From assembly GCA_024180945.1 (NCBI GenBank), contig JAKSGN010000023.1, forward strand, positions 1,488,001-1,552,000: a stretch of 64,000 nt of DNA, in the 5' to 3' direction. Of this stretch, positions 30,714 to 42,689 are shown in pieces. The notes below the pieces were generated by a model, which saw nothing but the letters and a program-made list of their open reading frames with translations, was not told the DNA's origin and did not search any database. The DNA comes from Macrophomina tecta. Taxonomy: Eukaryota > Ascomycota > Dothideomycetes > Botryosphaeriales > Botryosphaeriaceae. Each line of letters starts with the position of its first letter. The first letter of the stretch is position 1. A program made the translations under genes and the position numbers.

Positions 30714-32835
30714 GATGCACTCTCGTAATTATCAGTCTTAACGGCAGTTGGAATATAGAAAGTTAGGAATTATTTCTTCTAAACGAGAGCCATCTACTAT
30801 ATACTTGGAAAGTGGAAGTGTTGACACATCTGCTTGTAATTAAAAGAACATTCGAGTGATGACTTGTGCAATCTAATAGTTTCCTAATCAATATAATAGT
30901 TTTTATTAATTATTCACACTTGCTGACTAAACTTCTAATCCATCCTGTTGGGTTTTAGAGTGATGAGCAGTGAGGTCAGAAGAGGGTGTAACGTCCGTCC
31001 ATGTTGTGGCAGAAAACCACCTGTGCCGGAATGAATCCAATATTGAGACATCTTAACTCTCTACTCCGCAGGTTAATGAACTTATGACTAATAAAGCCCT
31101 ATCCTTCAATCCTTTCTCCCTAGAAGGCTATTGTGTAGCTAAAAAAAAAATACAGCGCTCTTAATCCCACTATCGGCCGTTCCATTCAGCACATCGAGAA
31201 CCGCATTTGCTTTACGCCCTTGCTGCACCACGACCATCTTATAAAATTCAAACTCCGGAGCATTGACTTAATAGGATATTGAAGAAAGAAGATGGATCCA
31301 AACTCTAGTAACGATTAGCCTTTAAAAAATAGTACTCCGGATTTATCCGTGGAAAAAGGTCTACGGTGTGTCTTGGCATAAGGGATTTGTGCGCTTACGT
31401 GGAAGGGTATTAAATAACTAGCTAGGAGTATTAGATCCAACGCCATGCATATTTAGCGCAACAAGTGCGATAATAGAAGCAGATTGCACCGTAATGATTA
31501 CGTATAAAGTGCGAGGTCTTTTTACACTAGCCGATATGGGTTTGTTCTTTGTCTAGAAGTACCGACCGGGGTAGCGACCTCGCATGCATTTGCGCCCGAC
31601 AGCAGACATAAGGTTGATAATAACTTCTAATCATCGTAGTAAGACTCCAAGGCTTAGATAAGAGTTATTATAAGTATTATGAAGTAGCAAGAACTTAAAG
31701 GTAGTCCTATAGGGAAGAAACTCTATTATGCCAAAGACGAATGCTCTTTGTAACTTAGGCACGCATGCGACGATCCGAATGTAATTGTTAGGTAGGCTAG
31801 GTTATAAATGTTCAGAAGTAGCTATAGTATAATATGCATATATAATTCTAACATAGCTGGACGTTTGCGTAGGTTTATAGTCGCTTGAACGTAAAGTACC
31901 TCTCATATTTTCAGGCACGGTTAGTTTTCCACGGCACTTGGACGGACGTTACTGCCAAGTACGAATCATTTAACTACTTGGATTTGATGTGTTATCTTAA
32001 GATTATACACAATTAATACATATCTGAAATATATCCATTAAATAATGGAAAACAATCAAATTGGTTTTCAGCCTTTTTTCTTTTTTTTTTTTTTTGGGTG
32101 GATTTAATCAGCTCCTAAGCTTGCTGTATTAACCCTACTGCACCCAAGGTCTTACGCGCCTCGCATTTGTGAGAAAATGCATTGTCTCAGTTGCTAATAA
32201 TTATTTGTGCCTTTTTTTCCCTTTTAAATCTCATCTCCAAGTAGCATTATTGATTACTGGCATTCTACTCGACTGTTATTGCGTTCGAATAGGCCGAGTA
32301 GAAGTTGACTTAAACATACTACTGGCCGGGACTAAGAGCGATTACGCAACGTGCGAGAGGGTGTTGAAAGCGCTAGCATGGCTTGGCTAGTGAAGGTAGG
32401 CAAGGCTACTCTGTATCATACTAGAATTACAGGAAAAAAAAAATGTCACTCCGTAGTGAGCAAATATTCATGTTCATCGAAGTTATCCAGTAGAAATAAA
32501 TTTTTTAACGCTGATGTGGTGGTTGTAAGAAAAAAAATTCGCCTCACCCTTGTTATTCTCTCTTTCATCCTTGGCTTACAGCGCTTGGAAAATTTAAATG
32601 ATAGACCATAAATAGAAGGGCCAAAATATGGACTCGTCAAACCTAATATGTATGTACAATTTAACCCTTTCCCGACCATACATTCGGCTTCAGTCCAAAT
32701 CTAAATTGCGCCCCAAAGCTGGTTCCTCTTTTTTTTGCAACTATAATAGATCCCTTTCAGCCTTCAGACAAGGCCAAGGAGCATTACTTGCCACACGGAG
32801 TCGAGCCATGCTGGGACCACCACCATCATTTTAGG
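30714..32835. other. AT-rich intergenic region with a relic transposon and poly(T)
   Basis: About 2.1 kb without a convincing gene. It holds the relic element at 30991-31949 and a T-rich run near 32078-32095. The short open frames on both strands show no domain. Confidence 0.45.
30991..31949. mobile_element. Degenerate TA-flanked element with ACGT termini (959 bp)
   Basis: The left end ACGTCCGTCCATG after TA (30989-30990) and the right end, its imperfect inverse, before TA (31950-31951) match over about 40 bases with several differences, including the GTCCGTCCA and AAAAC blocks. ACGT ends and TA flanks are as in the Fot1-like elements here, but the AAGCGAG repeats are absent. The interior has no open frame, so it is a MITE or a strongly decayed element. 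Confidence 0.65.
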
Positions 32836-33810
32836 ATGCCTTTGATCAGTCTGCTTAACCCTCTGCTCAAGAGAATAAGCGAGTAAGCTTCACGAATCAA
32901 CGCACCTTTCTTTGTTGATCTAAATATAACTGCCAAGCAGGTACCTTGACAGCGGCGAGTATTCGGATCTCCAGGTGAAGTGCAAGAACGGCGAAGGGTA
33001 TAGGGTCCACAAGCTGGTCCTTTGCGCACAAAGCACCGTCTTCAGGCGGGCATTAGACGAAAAATATAATTTTAAAGTAAGTAGAAAGGAAAGTGAAACG
33101 AATGGTGTCAAAGATCCTCGATCAGACCGCTAGAGTTCCATACTCATTCGGTAGCGAGGGTCATGCAGGAAGCTGTCGAAGGCGTTATTCATATCGACGA
33201 AGACGACCCAAAGATTGTACGGGCTCTGCTCGAGTATCTTTATCGCTTAGATTACGCGATTCCGGAACACTCAGATATGCTCTTCCATATCAAAGCATAT
33301 GCGATTGGGGAAGTATACGAGGTGCAGGGCATGAAGGCTCTTGCATTGGAGCGCTTCCAGACACTTGGCCAGGCGGAATGGAACAGCCCGACGTTCCCAC
33401 GCGCCGTGAAGGAGATCTACGAGACCACGCCGGATAGTGACCGCGGGCTACGGGATTCCGTCGTTCAAATCGCGGCTGGCCATGTCCAAGAGCTTCTGAA
33501 ACGGGAAGGCTTCCAGGAAATAGTGGATGGAATTGGGACGTTTGGAAAAGACCTCCTGTGTGCCGCTCTCGGATCACCCACAGTGTGGAGAGAAGAAGCC
33601 GAGGGGATTGCAAGGAAGATCTCGGCACGATACGGCAGATATGTGTGTCCGAGCTGCAAGCGCGAGGTGGAAATGGTACTGCCAAGCGAAGGTCGATGTC
33701 GGTGCTTGTGGTGTGGGAAGAGGCGCGGAGACTGGAATGAATTTCGAACCGACCCGAGGATCTGGGAAGACAGGCTTCGAGAGGACACGGCTTTCCGCTT
33801 TCCAATGTAG
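32836..33810 (+). CDS. BTB/POZ-domain protein with C-terminal zinc ribbon (three exons)
   Basis: Exons 32836..32882, 32941..33076 and 33169..33810, with introns of 58 bases (GTAAGC..AAGCAG) and 92 bases (GTAAGT..ATGCAG). All junctions keep the frame and give 274 residues. The BTB fold is complete: EYLDSGEYSDLQVKC, then VHKLVLCAQSTVFRRAL, then GVIHIDEDDPKIVRALLEYLY. Residues about 195-220 hold two CxxC pairs (CPSCK and CLWCGK), typical of a zinc ribbon seen at the end of some fungal BTB proteins. BTB proteins usually dimerise and may link substrates to Cullin-3, but the partner is unknown. The gene is much shorter than the BTB gene at 5582-7318 and is not a recent copy of it. Confidence 0.87.
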
Positions 33811-34171
33811 GCGAAAAGAAGAAAACAATAGTGTTGACGTCGAATTTGAGCATTCCGATGTGACTACGTAGAACCTTCTTAGACTAATGAAAAGGATTTG
33901 CCTCTTTTACTTTCGCCGGAAAACAATGTGTTTCGGTAGAATATAGGGAGAGCATAGTGGGCTCCGCAACTCAACGACAGTCCGTGAAATTCGGTTATGG
34001 TAGTCGCCGGGACGGAGCAGCGCACCGTGAAAAGCGCGGCGCCCATGCCTACAAATAAACCAAATACACCACAGTCATAATACACCCTACGTTACCTCCA
34101 CCTTTTCTTCAACTCTACTTAGATATTACATAGGCGGAAGAGGATTAACCTTGGACATATTATCTTATACT
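33811..34171. other. Convergent intergenic region, no gene seen
   Basis: About 360 bases between the ends of two convergent genes, probably holding both 3' untranslated regions. No repeats or terminator-like structures stand out. Confidence 0.4.
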
Positions 34172-37145
34172 TTACGTACGCCGCCTCTTCGCACCCGCGC
34201 CATCATCCTGTCGCTTTCGCTTACCACCACGAGCCGCGCTTAATCGATAGCTAAATTCGTACTGAAGGTCAGCAAGCGTCGAGGTGGTGTTTGGAACGCC
34301 AGATAAAGATGCCCTAAATGGAGGATCCTTGGAGATTAGTTCCACGTTTAGACATTCATCAAGCCTGCCAGCCTCAAACGTGAAGCGCAAGGGACATCGA
34401 AAGTTCTTTTCCACGCTCCCATTTATTAAAAACCGGACGTCGCAAAAAATCTTATGGCGCTGCAGAAAGGCCAGACACGGATTGCGGCTCCGAATGATGC
34501 CCACAAACCTGTACTTAGCGCGCACTGGATCGTACGACAGTTCGGGCATAATCTCTACGTAGAACTGTGACGCAATAACCGCCCATGCGGCCGACAGTAG
34601 ATTGTCCTGAAATGAGTAGTCTTCTAACAGCGCCGATGGCAAGATCGAGTCCAGATGTTGAATGCGATCTGCGGCGTCGATCGTGATCTCGTCCAAACTA
34701 AAGGACGGGTCGAGTCGGAGTGGAATGTTCGGCGGAGTGGACATGGCCTTTTTGACGGAGCCTGCGAGACGGCTGTAGCAAGACGAACCGGGCGCGGAAT
34801 CTCGAAATTTTCCGCAGCCAACTGACACGACCAGGTTCGGCCTACCGGGCCACAAAATAGCCGCTTCCTGCGCAGCAATGTAGCGAGGGTCATTGCACTG
34901 CATCGCGGCGTCCTGAAATCGCGACCCGGCAACTTCCTGCCACGGGAAGAAAACGGTCGCGGCAGATGTGCAGCAAGCACTCCAGGTGACGTCAGCGCCA
35001 GACCCATAATAGAGCTAGTTAACCGTTAACTGGGTGGGAACTTACGCTTTGAAAGTGCGGATGCCCGACATTGCCTCGTCTGCTTGGAGCCACCTGTAGG
35101 CATCCGTATCGCGCGAGCCTCGCTTGTTGTAGGTCGTGATCAGCTCGACTCGATGGCCTCGGGAGATGTTTTCTGTGGTGACGGCAGCTCGAATCATTGG
35201 GCCGGAGGCAGCAGACTTTTGCGACTCCAGCATTTTCAGGTCGCCGAGCTCGGTCAGCAGGACACGCTCGACATTCCGCCTGTCGTAGATACTGCCCGAA
35301 ACTGCACAGCGCAGCAGTCGCTTCAAAGGCGTGAACCACCCGCAGCAGTACTTGTCGAGCGCGTCTTCGAGTCTACTGGTCCTTGGGAAAATAGATCGTG
35401 CGATCCTCGTGATCTTGTTTTGGCATTCCTCAACCGACCATTGTTTCACGCTCAGAGCAAGAGCGACGAGTCCTCCTATGACGTACACCTGTTAGCCAAT
35501 TCTCTTCGTCCTCCGCACCTGTCCAACAAGAGAGCGATAATGTGCAAGCGAACCACTCACCCGCACTCGTGCCGACTACTAGGTCGAAGAAGGATGAGAT
35601 TTCCGCGTCGGGACAAATCATCCCCCCGAGCTGGTCCAACACCTTCAGCAACACAACCACCTTCACTCCACCTCCGTCCAGCGACAGCACCCGCCCGCCT
35701 GCCGTGGGAGGACTTGCTGGGGTGCAAAAGGTGTTGCTGAAGTACGTTAAGCAGACCGGGCAAGAGTCAAACCTTAACACGCCACTCTGCCTCCATCTGC
35801 CGATCAGGCTGTGCGAGCAACGGTGGCAGAACCCATGCCCACACGGGAGAAGATCGGCCCAAGCGTTGAAGAAACACGCGACACAAGCATATTTCAGACG
35901 TTGCGTCTGGAGCTTGTGACGGTGGTCGTTGAGGCAAGCGATATGGCTCTCCAAGGCACTTGGTCCCAGCATGTAGCTTTTGATTCGCTGCTTTGTCTCG
36001 TATTTTAGCGTGCTATTTATCTCGTAGTTCGGCGTGCTAGCGATCCTGGCTTTGTCTTCCGCATCCTGTTCGTAACTGCACAGCTTCAAATACCATGGCT
36101 GGTACCGACGCTCTATTACGTGATCAATCAGAGAAGCACCTCTCTCGGCAGCCGTACTGATACAGTTGTCCAGAAGACTGGAGTATCTGCTGTCGCCCAC
36201 TATGCTATGCGCAATATATGCTGCTAGCAAGGGCATCGAGCCATCACTTCCGTGAGCCCTGAACGTGTCCTTCCAAAAGCCGTCATCCACTGACTCGACG
36301 ACCGCGCCGCCTACGAGAGCGTCGATGAAGCTGAAACTTGCTGCGCCGCCATAAAAGTGCTCTATGCTTGCGTGGAGAAGCGTTTTTAGAGCACGAGACG
36401 ACCAACACTGACCGAGGTGCTGCCGTCTCACCATTCCGCATCTTGCGTCGTAAGCAGCTAGGCTGGAAATGGGTTGCGTGCTATCGAACACGTGGACGTC
36501 CATTCTGGCGCCAGCATCCTTAGCGACGTCGAATCGCGATTTGAGGTCGTCTTTGTCATATCCATGTTCTTGATCTATTAAAATGACCCTTAGAAAAGGC
36601 GCAAGCTGTTCATCCGCCAATCTGTCCGTACACTCCGACATCCAAGACGTATACTGCGCTAGCAGATCGTCTATGTCGTTTCCAACAAAGTATACAGCGT
36701 CGCTCAACAGATGCGACGCTTTCATGAGGGGCTCGTCGCCTGAACGGCTTGAACGCCTGGCGTTGATCTTACGGCTCCCATAGTCTCGAACCACTGAGTC
36801 TGTAGAGAAGAGCGCTCCTTCATCACAGATGTCACTTGGCGATCGCGACGGCAGCGGCCGTAATGCCATCTGATAGGAACTTCTCTTTGGCAGAAACGGC
36901 TTTTTGGAGCGGAAGTGATTGATCCACATTGGTTGGCCATCAGCTTCGACCTCTCGAATTGTTAGGCTAGCTAACTCAGCAGCAGTGTGTGCGCCGATGT
37001 GGTACTGACTAAATACTTGAACATGGCCACATATCGAAACCAGGGATGGATTTGCTACGTCTTGATCGAAAAAAGGGTGGTTCTCGGGTATGACCGCGTA
37101 GTGGATGTCGTTGTTCTTACCTGCTGAAAAAATAGCCCTATCCAT
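34172..37145 (-). CDS. RING-type zinc finger plus patatin-like phospholipase (three exons)
   Basis: Exons 37145..35561, 35475..35048 and 35014..34172, 951 residues. Intron 1 (85 bases, GTGAGT..CTAAC..CATAG) splits the catalytic motif and restores GTSAG/GLVALAL. Intron 2 is only 33 bases and works in frame only with a GC donor (GCGTAAG..CTAG). A GT donor would shift the frame, so either this is a GC-AG intron or the gene has a small lesion. Residues 421-465 have a C3HC4-like pattern (CVAC, CGHGFCHRC, CPVC). The patatin core follows: LDGGGVK at 490 (oxyanion loop), the nucleophile in GTSAG at about 524-529, and Asp near 706 in FQDAAMQCNDP. Patatins are Ser-Asp lipid acyl hydrolases. Fungi often couple them to signalling or death domains. 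The RING suggests a ubiquitin link, which is inference. An upstream exon near 37150-37280 is possible. Confidence 0.75.
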
Positions 37146-37544
37146 TGAATGTGCAGTTTTCGGTTGATAGCTTGTTCGATGGGAGCATCCGGGTAGAAAT
37201 AACTAGTGCAGAGCGGCTTACAAAGACAATATTGCACTCGTATTACAAAACTTTTGAAGAACGGAATTATATGAAAAGTCATCTGTTAGATTGGGCTGGG
37301 GCGCAGTCGTTGGCCGAGGAGTGGCATGAATTAGGAGGGGGAAAGGCTTGGGAGCCGTCCCCTATCCTCAGGAACTAGGCTAACTACTTTGGGACATATC
37401 TATGCGTTCGCATATAGCCGTATTCCAACATCACCTTAATCGACATCTAAGTTAGCCTGAACTTCGTTTAGTCTTCCTGCAGGTGCTCCAAATTCGTTCC
37501 GCGCTGTATGAGATTCGCTAAAATATTTAGGTAATTTAAGAGTA

Positions 37545-37796
37545 CAGCCACCTACAAGAAGTCAATGGCCACCTGGCTCGTGCGCCAACATCCTTCTTAC
37601 TTTCTCACGGCCGGTATGACATCACAGGCACTTGTCGCCGTCTAAAAAACGCAGAGTATGTAAAATATGTACATGCGATATACTATCGACCAATCTTGGG
37701 TAAATTAGAGTGCTTTCGGTGCTATAGTAAGTCCTGTATTTTGGGGACGATGTTGGCGCACTGACCAGGTGGCCATTGACTTTCTGTAGGTGACTG
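37545..37796. mobile_element. MITE of the CAGCCACC family, copy A
   Basis: Flanked by TA (37543-37544, 37797-37798). The ends are CAGCCACCTACA... and the near-inverse ...GTAGGTGACTG, with a second block of inverted sequence (GTCAATGGCCACCTGG). It has no coding capacity. A related copy lies at 47978-48210 in the opposite orientation. Confidence 0.85.
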
Positions 37797-37798
37797 TA

Positions 37799-38148
37799 CA
37801 AGAATTCAGCGAAAGTTATGTGACTGCTGGTCATGTCATCGAGCACTATGTTTTTATTCTAATGCTGTCCAATCTCTCCCCTACCAATAATAGTCACTGT
37901 TCAGCACGATTTCAGGGAAACGGAAACCACTGGAGAGGGAGATACTCGCTTCTCTCTTGCTTGATCACGGTTTTTGCCAAATTACGAACACTTACTTTCG
38001 CTCACCTTACTTCCTGCTTACGAGCTCACCCACCTGCTTGGTTGCTGTTCGCGTCGTCCGCCCAGTCAGCCTCTTTTTTCCCGCAGACCTTTCTTATAAC
38101 CACAACGCTGTTGTTGTGTGAACACCACTGATCAGAACATATGCCACC
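37799..38148. other. Upstream region of the DnaJ gene
   Basis: About 350 bases with no gene. A pyrimidine-rich stretch precedes the start codon, as is common in fungal promoters, and CCACCATGG surrounds the start. Confidence 0.4.
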
Positions 38149-40212
38149 ATGGTAAATGCCGATTTGAACCACAATTACTACGCTGACCTCGGGCTCGCTC
38201 CAGACGCTGACGATGTAGCGATCCGTGAGCAGTACCGCAAGCTTGCCCGCATATGGCACCCCGACCGGAACCTAGGCAGGGAAGCAGAATGCAAGCCAAG
38301 GTTTCAAGCCATCCAAGCCGCACACGAGGTCCTTAGTGACCCCGTGGAACGCACAAAATACGACCTCGAGCGCAGAAAGAGAGGCTTCACTGCCGCTTAC
38401 ACGCCCGGAAATCCTGCTCCGCGTGGAAACCCATACCAAGCTCCATATGACTTTCGTCCTCCTCGTCGTCGTGCCGGCGGCAATAGCCCTTTCACCAATT
38501 TCCCGAAGCCGCCGCCGACTCAGAGAAGAGGCAATAACTCGGGTGATCGGAACGCCAATGTTTTCACTGGGTGGCAGAGTATGAAGGGCAAGCCTGGCGC
38601 CCACACAACTCCCACAGGCCAGGCAGGATCCTCACACTGGAGGGCCAAGTCCGCGTGGGAGTTCGCGAATGAGCAGCAGAAAGCTGGCGTCAACCGCAGC
38701 CACAGCACGAGGACACGCAAGGAAGGCGGCTTCGACCCTACCACACCCGGAGCGGACGAGCCGCCGGCAGCGAGCACATCCTCATACCTCAAAACCTCCA
38801 ACTATGGCAGGCCTACCCCGCCTCCGCCCCGTGATGCAGGTACAACAAATCCGGCTGGAGCACATCAGCCGCCAGTAGACCCGCTCAAGCAGTGCAGGGA
38901 GCAGCTTCAGAAAGAGCCAGCTTTCCCAGAGGGCATGCGCACGAGAACGCCATACCATGCCGCTGGTGGAGAGAGAATCTCTGTCTATCCGGTGAGGCGC
39001 TCGGCGACCCAGCGAAGCTCAGCCCACAGGGAACAGAATGCGACGGGCGCCGGTTTACACGGAGCATCTGGTTCTCCTCGCCACAGCGCTAGTCCGCCTA
39101 GGCACAAGGGCAATTACACCTGCCCCTTCTCGATTTACAGCTCCAGTGAGGAGGATGAGCCGCCAGGACCAAGTCAGAAGGCAGCTCAGCCTGGCCAGCA
39201 GGGAGAGACGGGTGGCAACGGTAATGCCACTCAGAACAGCACTAGGTATAAACCTGAAGGCAACGTTACCAATAGCGGTACGGGCCAGAAGAACAAATCA
39301 TCAACGTACGGCCATTTCATTCCTCAGCAGCCCTGTAGCACCTCCAAGACCCCCCGCATCAATACGGAGCGTTTCTGTCCACTTTGCCACCGCGTCAGAA
39401 TGAGAATATTCAGCAAATTTTTGCAGACAGCGTTCTCAAACGTAGTGCGACGAACACATTTTCTACCATTTGCTATGCATTTAACATCATCGCAACTCAA
39501 GTGCTGACAAACTTCATCAGCTTTACCTTTCCGGTCGAAACCGATACCTTCGCTCCGCCGAATTCCAACCGGCCCGACAGCAACATCACGGGGAACATTC
39601 ACACGGGATCCTCACCTGCCGAACGGTGTGGCAAGTCGCAAGGCAAGCCAGATTACTCTACGAGCTCGATGCCTCCTATAGGCGACTGCGCGAAGAAGTC
39701 GCCAAGCAGACCGCCAAGCCCAAGGGAGAACAGTAGCCAGGATTTTGCCTTCGTCAGTACCGCCCAGATGCCTCATCCTTCGCCTCAGTCGACCGAGCGG
39801 CCCACGGCCACGCCTTCGGCTGGCGCTCTGTCGCCTCAAACTCCAGGAGCAGCCAAGTCTTCCTCGGAGGGATGTGCCATGGCGTTCAAGGACCCGAACT
39901 TTGTGCTCCCCGCTGAGGTGTCGCCCGAGATTTCATCTCCTGCGAGAGACCCACCGCCGATGCAGGGCAGAAAACCGTCGAAGTCGCGCGACAATGGAGC
40001 TAATGCTAAGCCATATCAGGCAAGTGTAGTCGATGCTGATGAAGAGAGTAGCGAGAGCGTTGTGAGCGCCAACGAGGCGGCTTCTACCGATGGAAGCGCG
40101 ATGGACATTGATCCCACTCCACCTGCTACGCAAACAAATGGAACTCAGTGTCCGGAAGTTGCGCTCACTCCTGCCTCGCATGCTCACGACGTTCTCAGAG
40201 AACAGGATCGAA

Positions 40213-40251
<39 letters not shown>

Positions 40252-40778
40252 CGGATCAGGCTCAGGACCGTGATTGCAGACTAGAATTCAAGGAATCCGC
40301 ACCGTGCGCATCGACGCCACAGGAGGGTCTGCGAGACCTGAACGACCTCCCACACAATCCTCCGCTCGAAGCTCGCCCAGGTGCGTCGCATCCATTAAGG
40401 TCTGCGGAGCCAGCTCCTCTCCACCTTCCCAAGGAGCCCAACGCCCCGGAATTGCCGCAGAGTCTCACCATGCGTGCTTGGAGAGAATATTTGCGAGAGG
40501 TAACCGCTCACATCCGAGAATTTCAAAAGTTCGACTCGCAAATGTTTCAGCATTTCGCGATGCGGCAGCACGAGGCAGGCGCGATGGGAACACCAGCGAA
40601 CGTGTTGGATGCTATGGGCGATACAAGGAGCGGGCAGTTGGACAGCTATATGCGCAGTGTAAAAGAGCATGAGAGGGCACGTGCGCACTGGAACATCGGC
40701 TGGCAAAAGCACATGGATGCTATGGAGTTGTTTGGGGTCTGCATGGCTACAGTTTTGAAGAGAAGTCTCCCGGATTGA
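38149..40778 (+). CDS. DnaJ-domain (Hsp40-like) protein with long disordered region
   Basis: Starts at ATG 38149. Residues 8-75 form a J domain (NYYADLGLAPDADD, HPDRN at 37-41, FQAIQAAHEVLSD), which stimulates the ATPase of Hsp70. There is no Gly/Phe or zinc-finger region. Instead about 700 residues rich in Pro, Ser, Gln and Glu follow, then a helical C-terminal block (MRAWREYLREVTAHIREFQKFD and onwards). This layout occurs in a fungal-specific DnaJ group. The first open frame ends at 39507 and the second runs in another frame to 40778. Their overlap (39380-39520) must contain at least one intron; a GCTGAC..ATCAG acceptor at 39519 is the best 3' site, but I could not fix the donor. A CTCAGG repeat gives an Ala-Gln run. 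Confidence 0.78.
40213..40266 (+). repeat. CTCAGG hexanucleotide repeat in the DnaJ coding region
   Basis: Six perfect CTCAGG units followed by two variant ones, coding for alternating Ala and Gln. Slippage here changes length by two codons per unit without breaking the frame. Confidence 0.9.
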
Positions 40779-41939
40779 ACGCGGAGGCCCGAAGCAAGAG
40801 CTGCGCGACTTGGTGCAGAGGACTGCGTTTCTGTGCAAAACAGTCTCTAAGTGATGATTCTGGATGGCTCGAGCTAGGGCTGGTCAAACTCCCCTTCTGC
40901 GTCATCCCGGTTATTTGTAATTGATGATGCCATGCTCGAACACTGAGCAAAAAGATTGAATAATTCCCCGCTTACAGAAGCAAGTAATGTATGCAGAGAG
41001 TGACTCGTACTATCGATAGACAGTGGCAGGCTCTGTGCCTTATGGCCCTATCCGCAGCTTTTCCATCACGTACAATCACTTGTTGCAAACAGACATCACG
41101 TGTAAACTCTAGAAAACCGCAGGCAGAACCTTAACCAACACCAATCAAGCTCTATATACATTGGCAACTAGCTTAGATTAGACCATGGGGATAAAGAAAA
41201 AAAGGCGCCTCAGACACCTTCTTCTCCATCAATATGTCCGTCCCGAACAACCATGTCTCAGTGAACTGCGTTCAACAATTGCGACAGCCTGAAATTATCC
41301 CGACCGTGTGAAGGCGTGGTAACGCTTATGAATTGGATTTTCTGAAACTTGGGATGCAATGTGGACGACCACCGGTAGGCCCTCTGCATTAAGCGCAAAG
41401 TTGCGGTGTGGCTGTACAGACGGGTCGGTAGTTAGAGCCTAGGAAAGGGTGAGTATAGGTAGGTCGGTTGGCCTAACCTTCCTGTGTAGCATCGGTGTTT
41501 CATGGTCAGACGATTAAAATACTTTTCTGGGATTTCGCGTGATCTCTACTGAACTTGAGAACACTAATTTGTGGTTTAAGTGATCCTTAAGTAGTGTGAA
41601 AGACGCATATAATGCTGCTATGCTGAGTGTTGTTGAAAGCCAGAGTATGTATGCGCCTGATGATGGCCATGAGCGCCTACTCTCAAAGGACCACGTGGGG
41701 TCAATACCCGAGTGCCCAAAAAAAGTGGCTGATACAGAAGATGAATTAAGGCAACATTAATTGATGAAAAACGGCGATGGTCGACTTATATCCACTGCAT
41801 AGCTATATCATACAGTTAACAGCCACCCAGCTTAAATATTAGAGCTTCTAGCGAGAACCACAAGTAGTTGATACATATGTACATTTGAGTAGAGTCGGGG
41901 GAACAATACGTGTGGAAGCAAAAGCGTACCTAGCATTGC
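40779..41939. other. Intergenic, with one copy of a flanking direct repeat
   Basis: About 1.1 kb without a gene between the DnaJ gene and the minus-strand gene at 41940. The repeat at 41088-41275 is the only structure I see. Confidence 0.45.
41088..41275 (+). repeat. Diverged direct repeat, copy 1
   Basis: Shares blocks TTGTTGCAAACA, CTAGCTTAGATTAGAC and a CAATATGTCC/CGATATGTTC block in the same order with 43092-43270. About 70 percent alike by eye. Confidence 0.6.
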
Positions 41940-42689
41940 TCACAGAATAGATCGGCAGGTATTGACAAACAATATCACTCCTTTTGCAATCTCTTCTTGC
42001 TGCGATGCGCTAAAGGGGGTTTTTTTCAGCAGCGATATCAGAGCCTCCACGTCGTGAATCAAGGCCCAGTGCCTGAGGTTGAACGATTCCGCTAGAATTC
42101 CGTCATCTGTTTCGCGAAGTCTGCTCCCATCCTCGGCATAAAACCTCGCTATGCCAAAGCTTCGAAAGCCCGTGACGTAGGTTCGGACTGTTGCCCCAAT
42201 CTCAAGCGTGGGCCGTAGATGGTCCCAATATGCATGATCAGTCTCTGAGAACCAAAACTTATTATAATAGTCATCGTCGTCCAGTAACGCTTGGATGTAA
42301 AGTTTGGTCTTGTCGAAAAGCGAACTGGCAGTTGCACATTCCTTTTCAATATCCATGCGACGCGCCCAACAGTATTGAAAGAAACATTCCCATTTCGCGG
42401 GACCAGCGCTTAATATAGGCTTAATGAGTCTATTTAATTCATGCAATTCCTCAACGTTAAGCTCAATGAAAGCTTTTGACCGAACCAATGTCTCTATCTT
42501 CTTTACTTCTAAGTCGTTATTGGCTGCATTATCGTCAGAAGCTGGGCTTCTCGATCTTCCTTGATTCTTATAAGATGCTTCACTTGGTGAATCTGGATGA
42601 TGATTACTCAGTTCGTCATCAGAACTCTCGTCTCCTGATTCGAGGACTGGCTTAGTCTGCGCGAACTCGTATGAGTTTTGGCTGGACAT
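41940..42689 (-). CDS. Fungal hypothetical protein
   Basis: Open frame of 249 codons from ATG 42689 (MSSQNSYEFA). The frame is open up to 42866 but has no earlier ATG. The N-terminal 70 residues are acidic and Ser-rich (SGDESSDDELSNHH). The rest is a compact, mostly helical domain with aromatic-rich parts (ECFFQYCWARRMDIE, DYYNKFWFSETDHAYW). I do not recognise a family. The stop TGA overlaps a GTGAGC that would serve as a 5' splice site, so another 3' exon is possible. Diverged direct repeats flank the gene. Confidence 0.6.
   Translation of the reverse strand: MSSQNSYEFAQTKPVLESGDESSDDELSNHHPDSPSEASYKNQGRSRSPASDDNAANNDLEVKKIETLVRSKAFIELNVEELHELNRLIKPILSAGPAKWECFFQYCWARRMDIEKECATASSLFDKTKLYIQALLDDDDYYNKFWFSETDHAYWDHLRPTLEIGATVRTYVTGFRSFGIARFYAEDGSRLRETDDGILAESFNLRHWALIHDVEALISLLKKTPFSASQQEEIAKGVILFVNTCRSIL

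Noticed and set aside
37145..37378. Plus-strand 77-codon open frame upstream of the patatin gene
   Set aside because: It overlaps the likely promoter or a possible upstream exon of the minus-strand gene, and shows no domain. Left unannotated.
40214..40262. CTCAGG array as a CRISPR-like or regulatory repeat
   Set aside because: It is an in-frame coding microsatellite in a disordered region of the DnaJ gene; there are no spacers.
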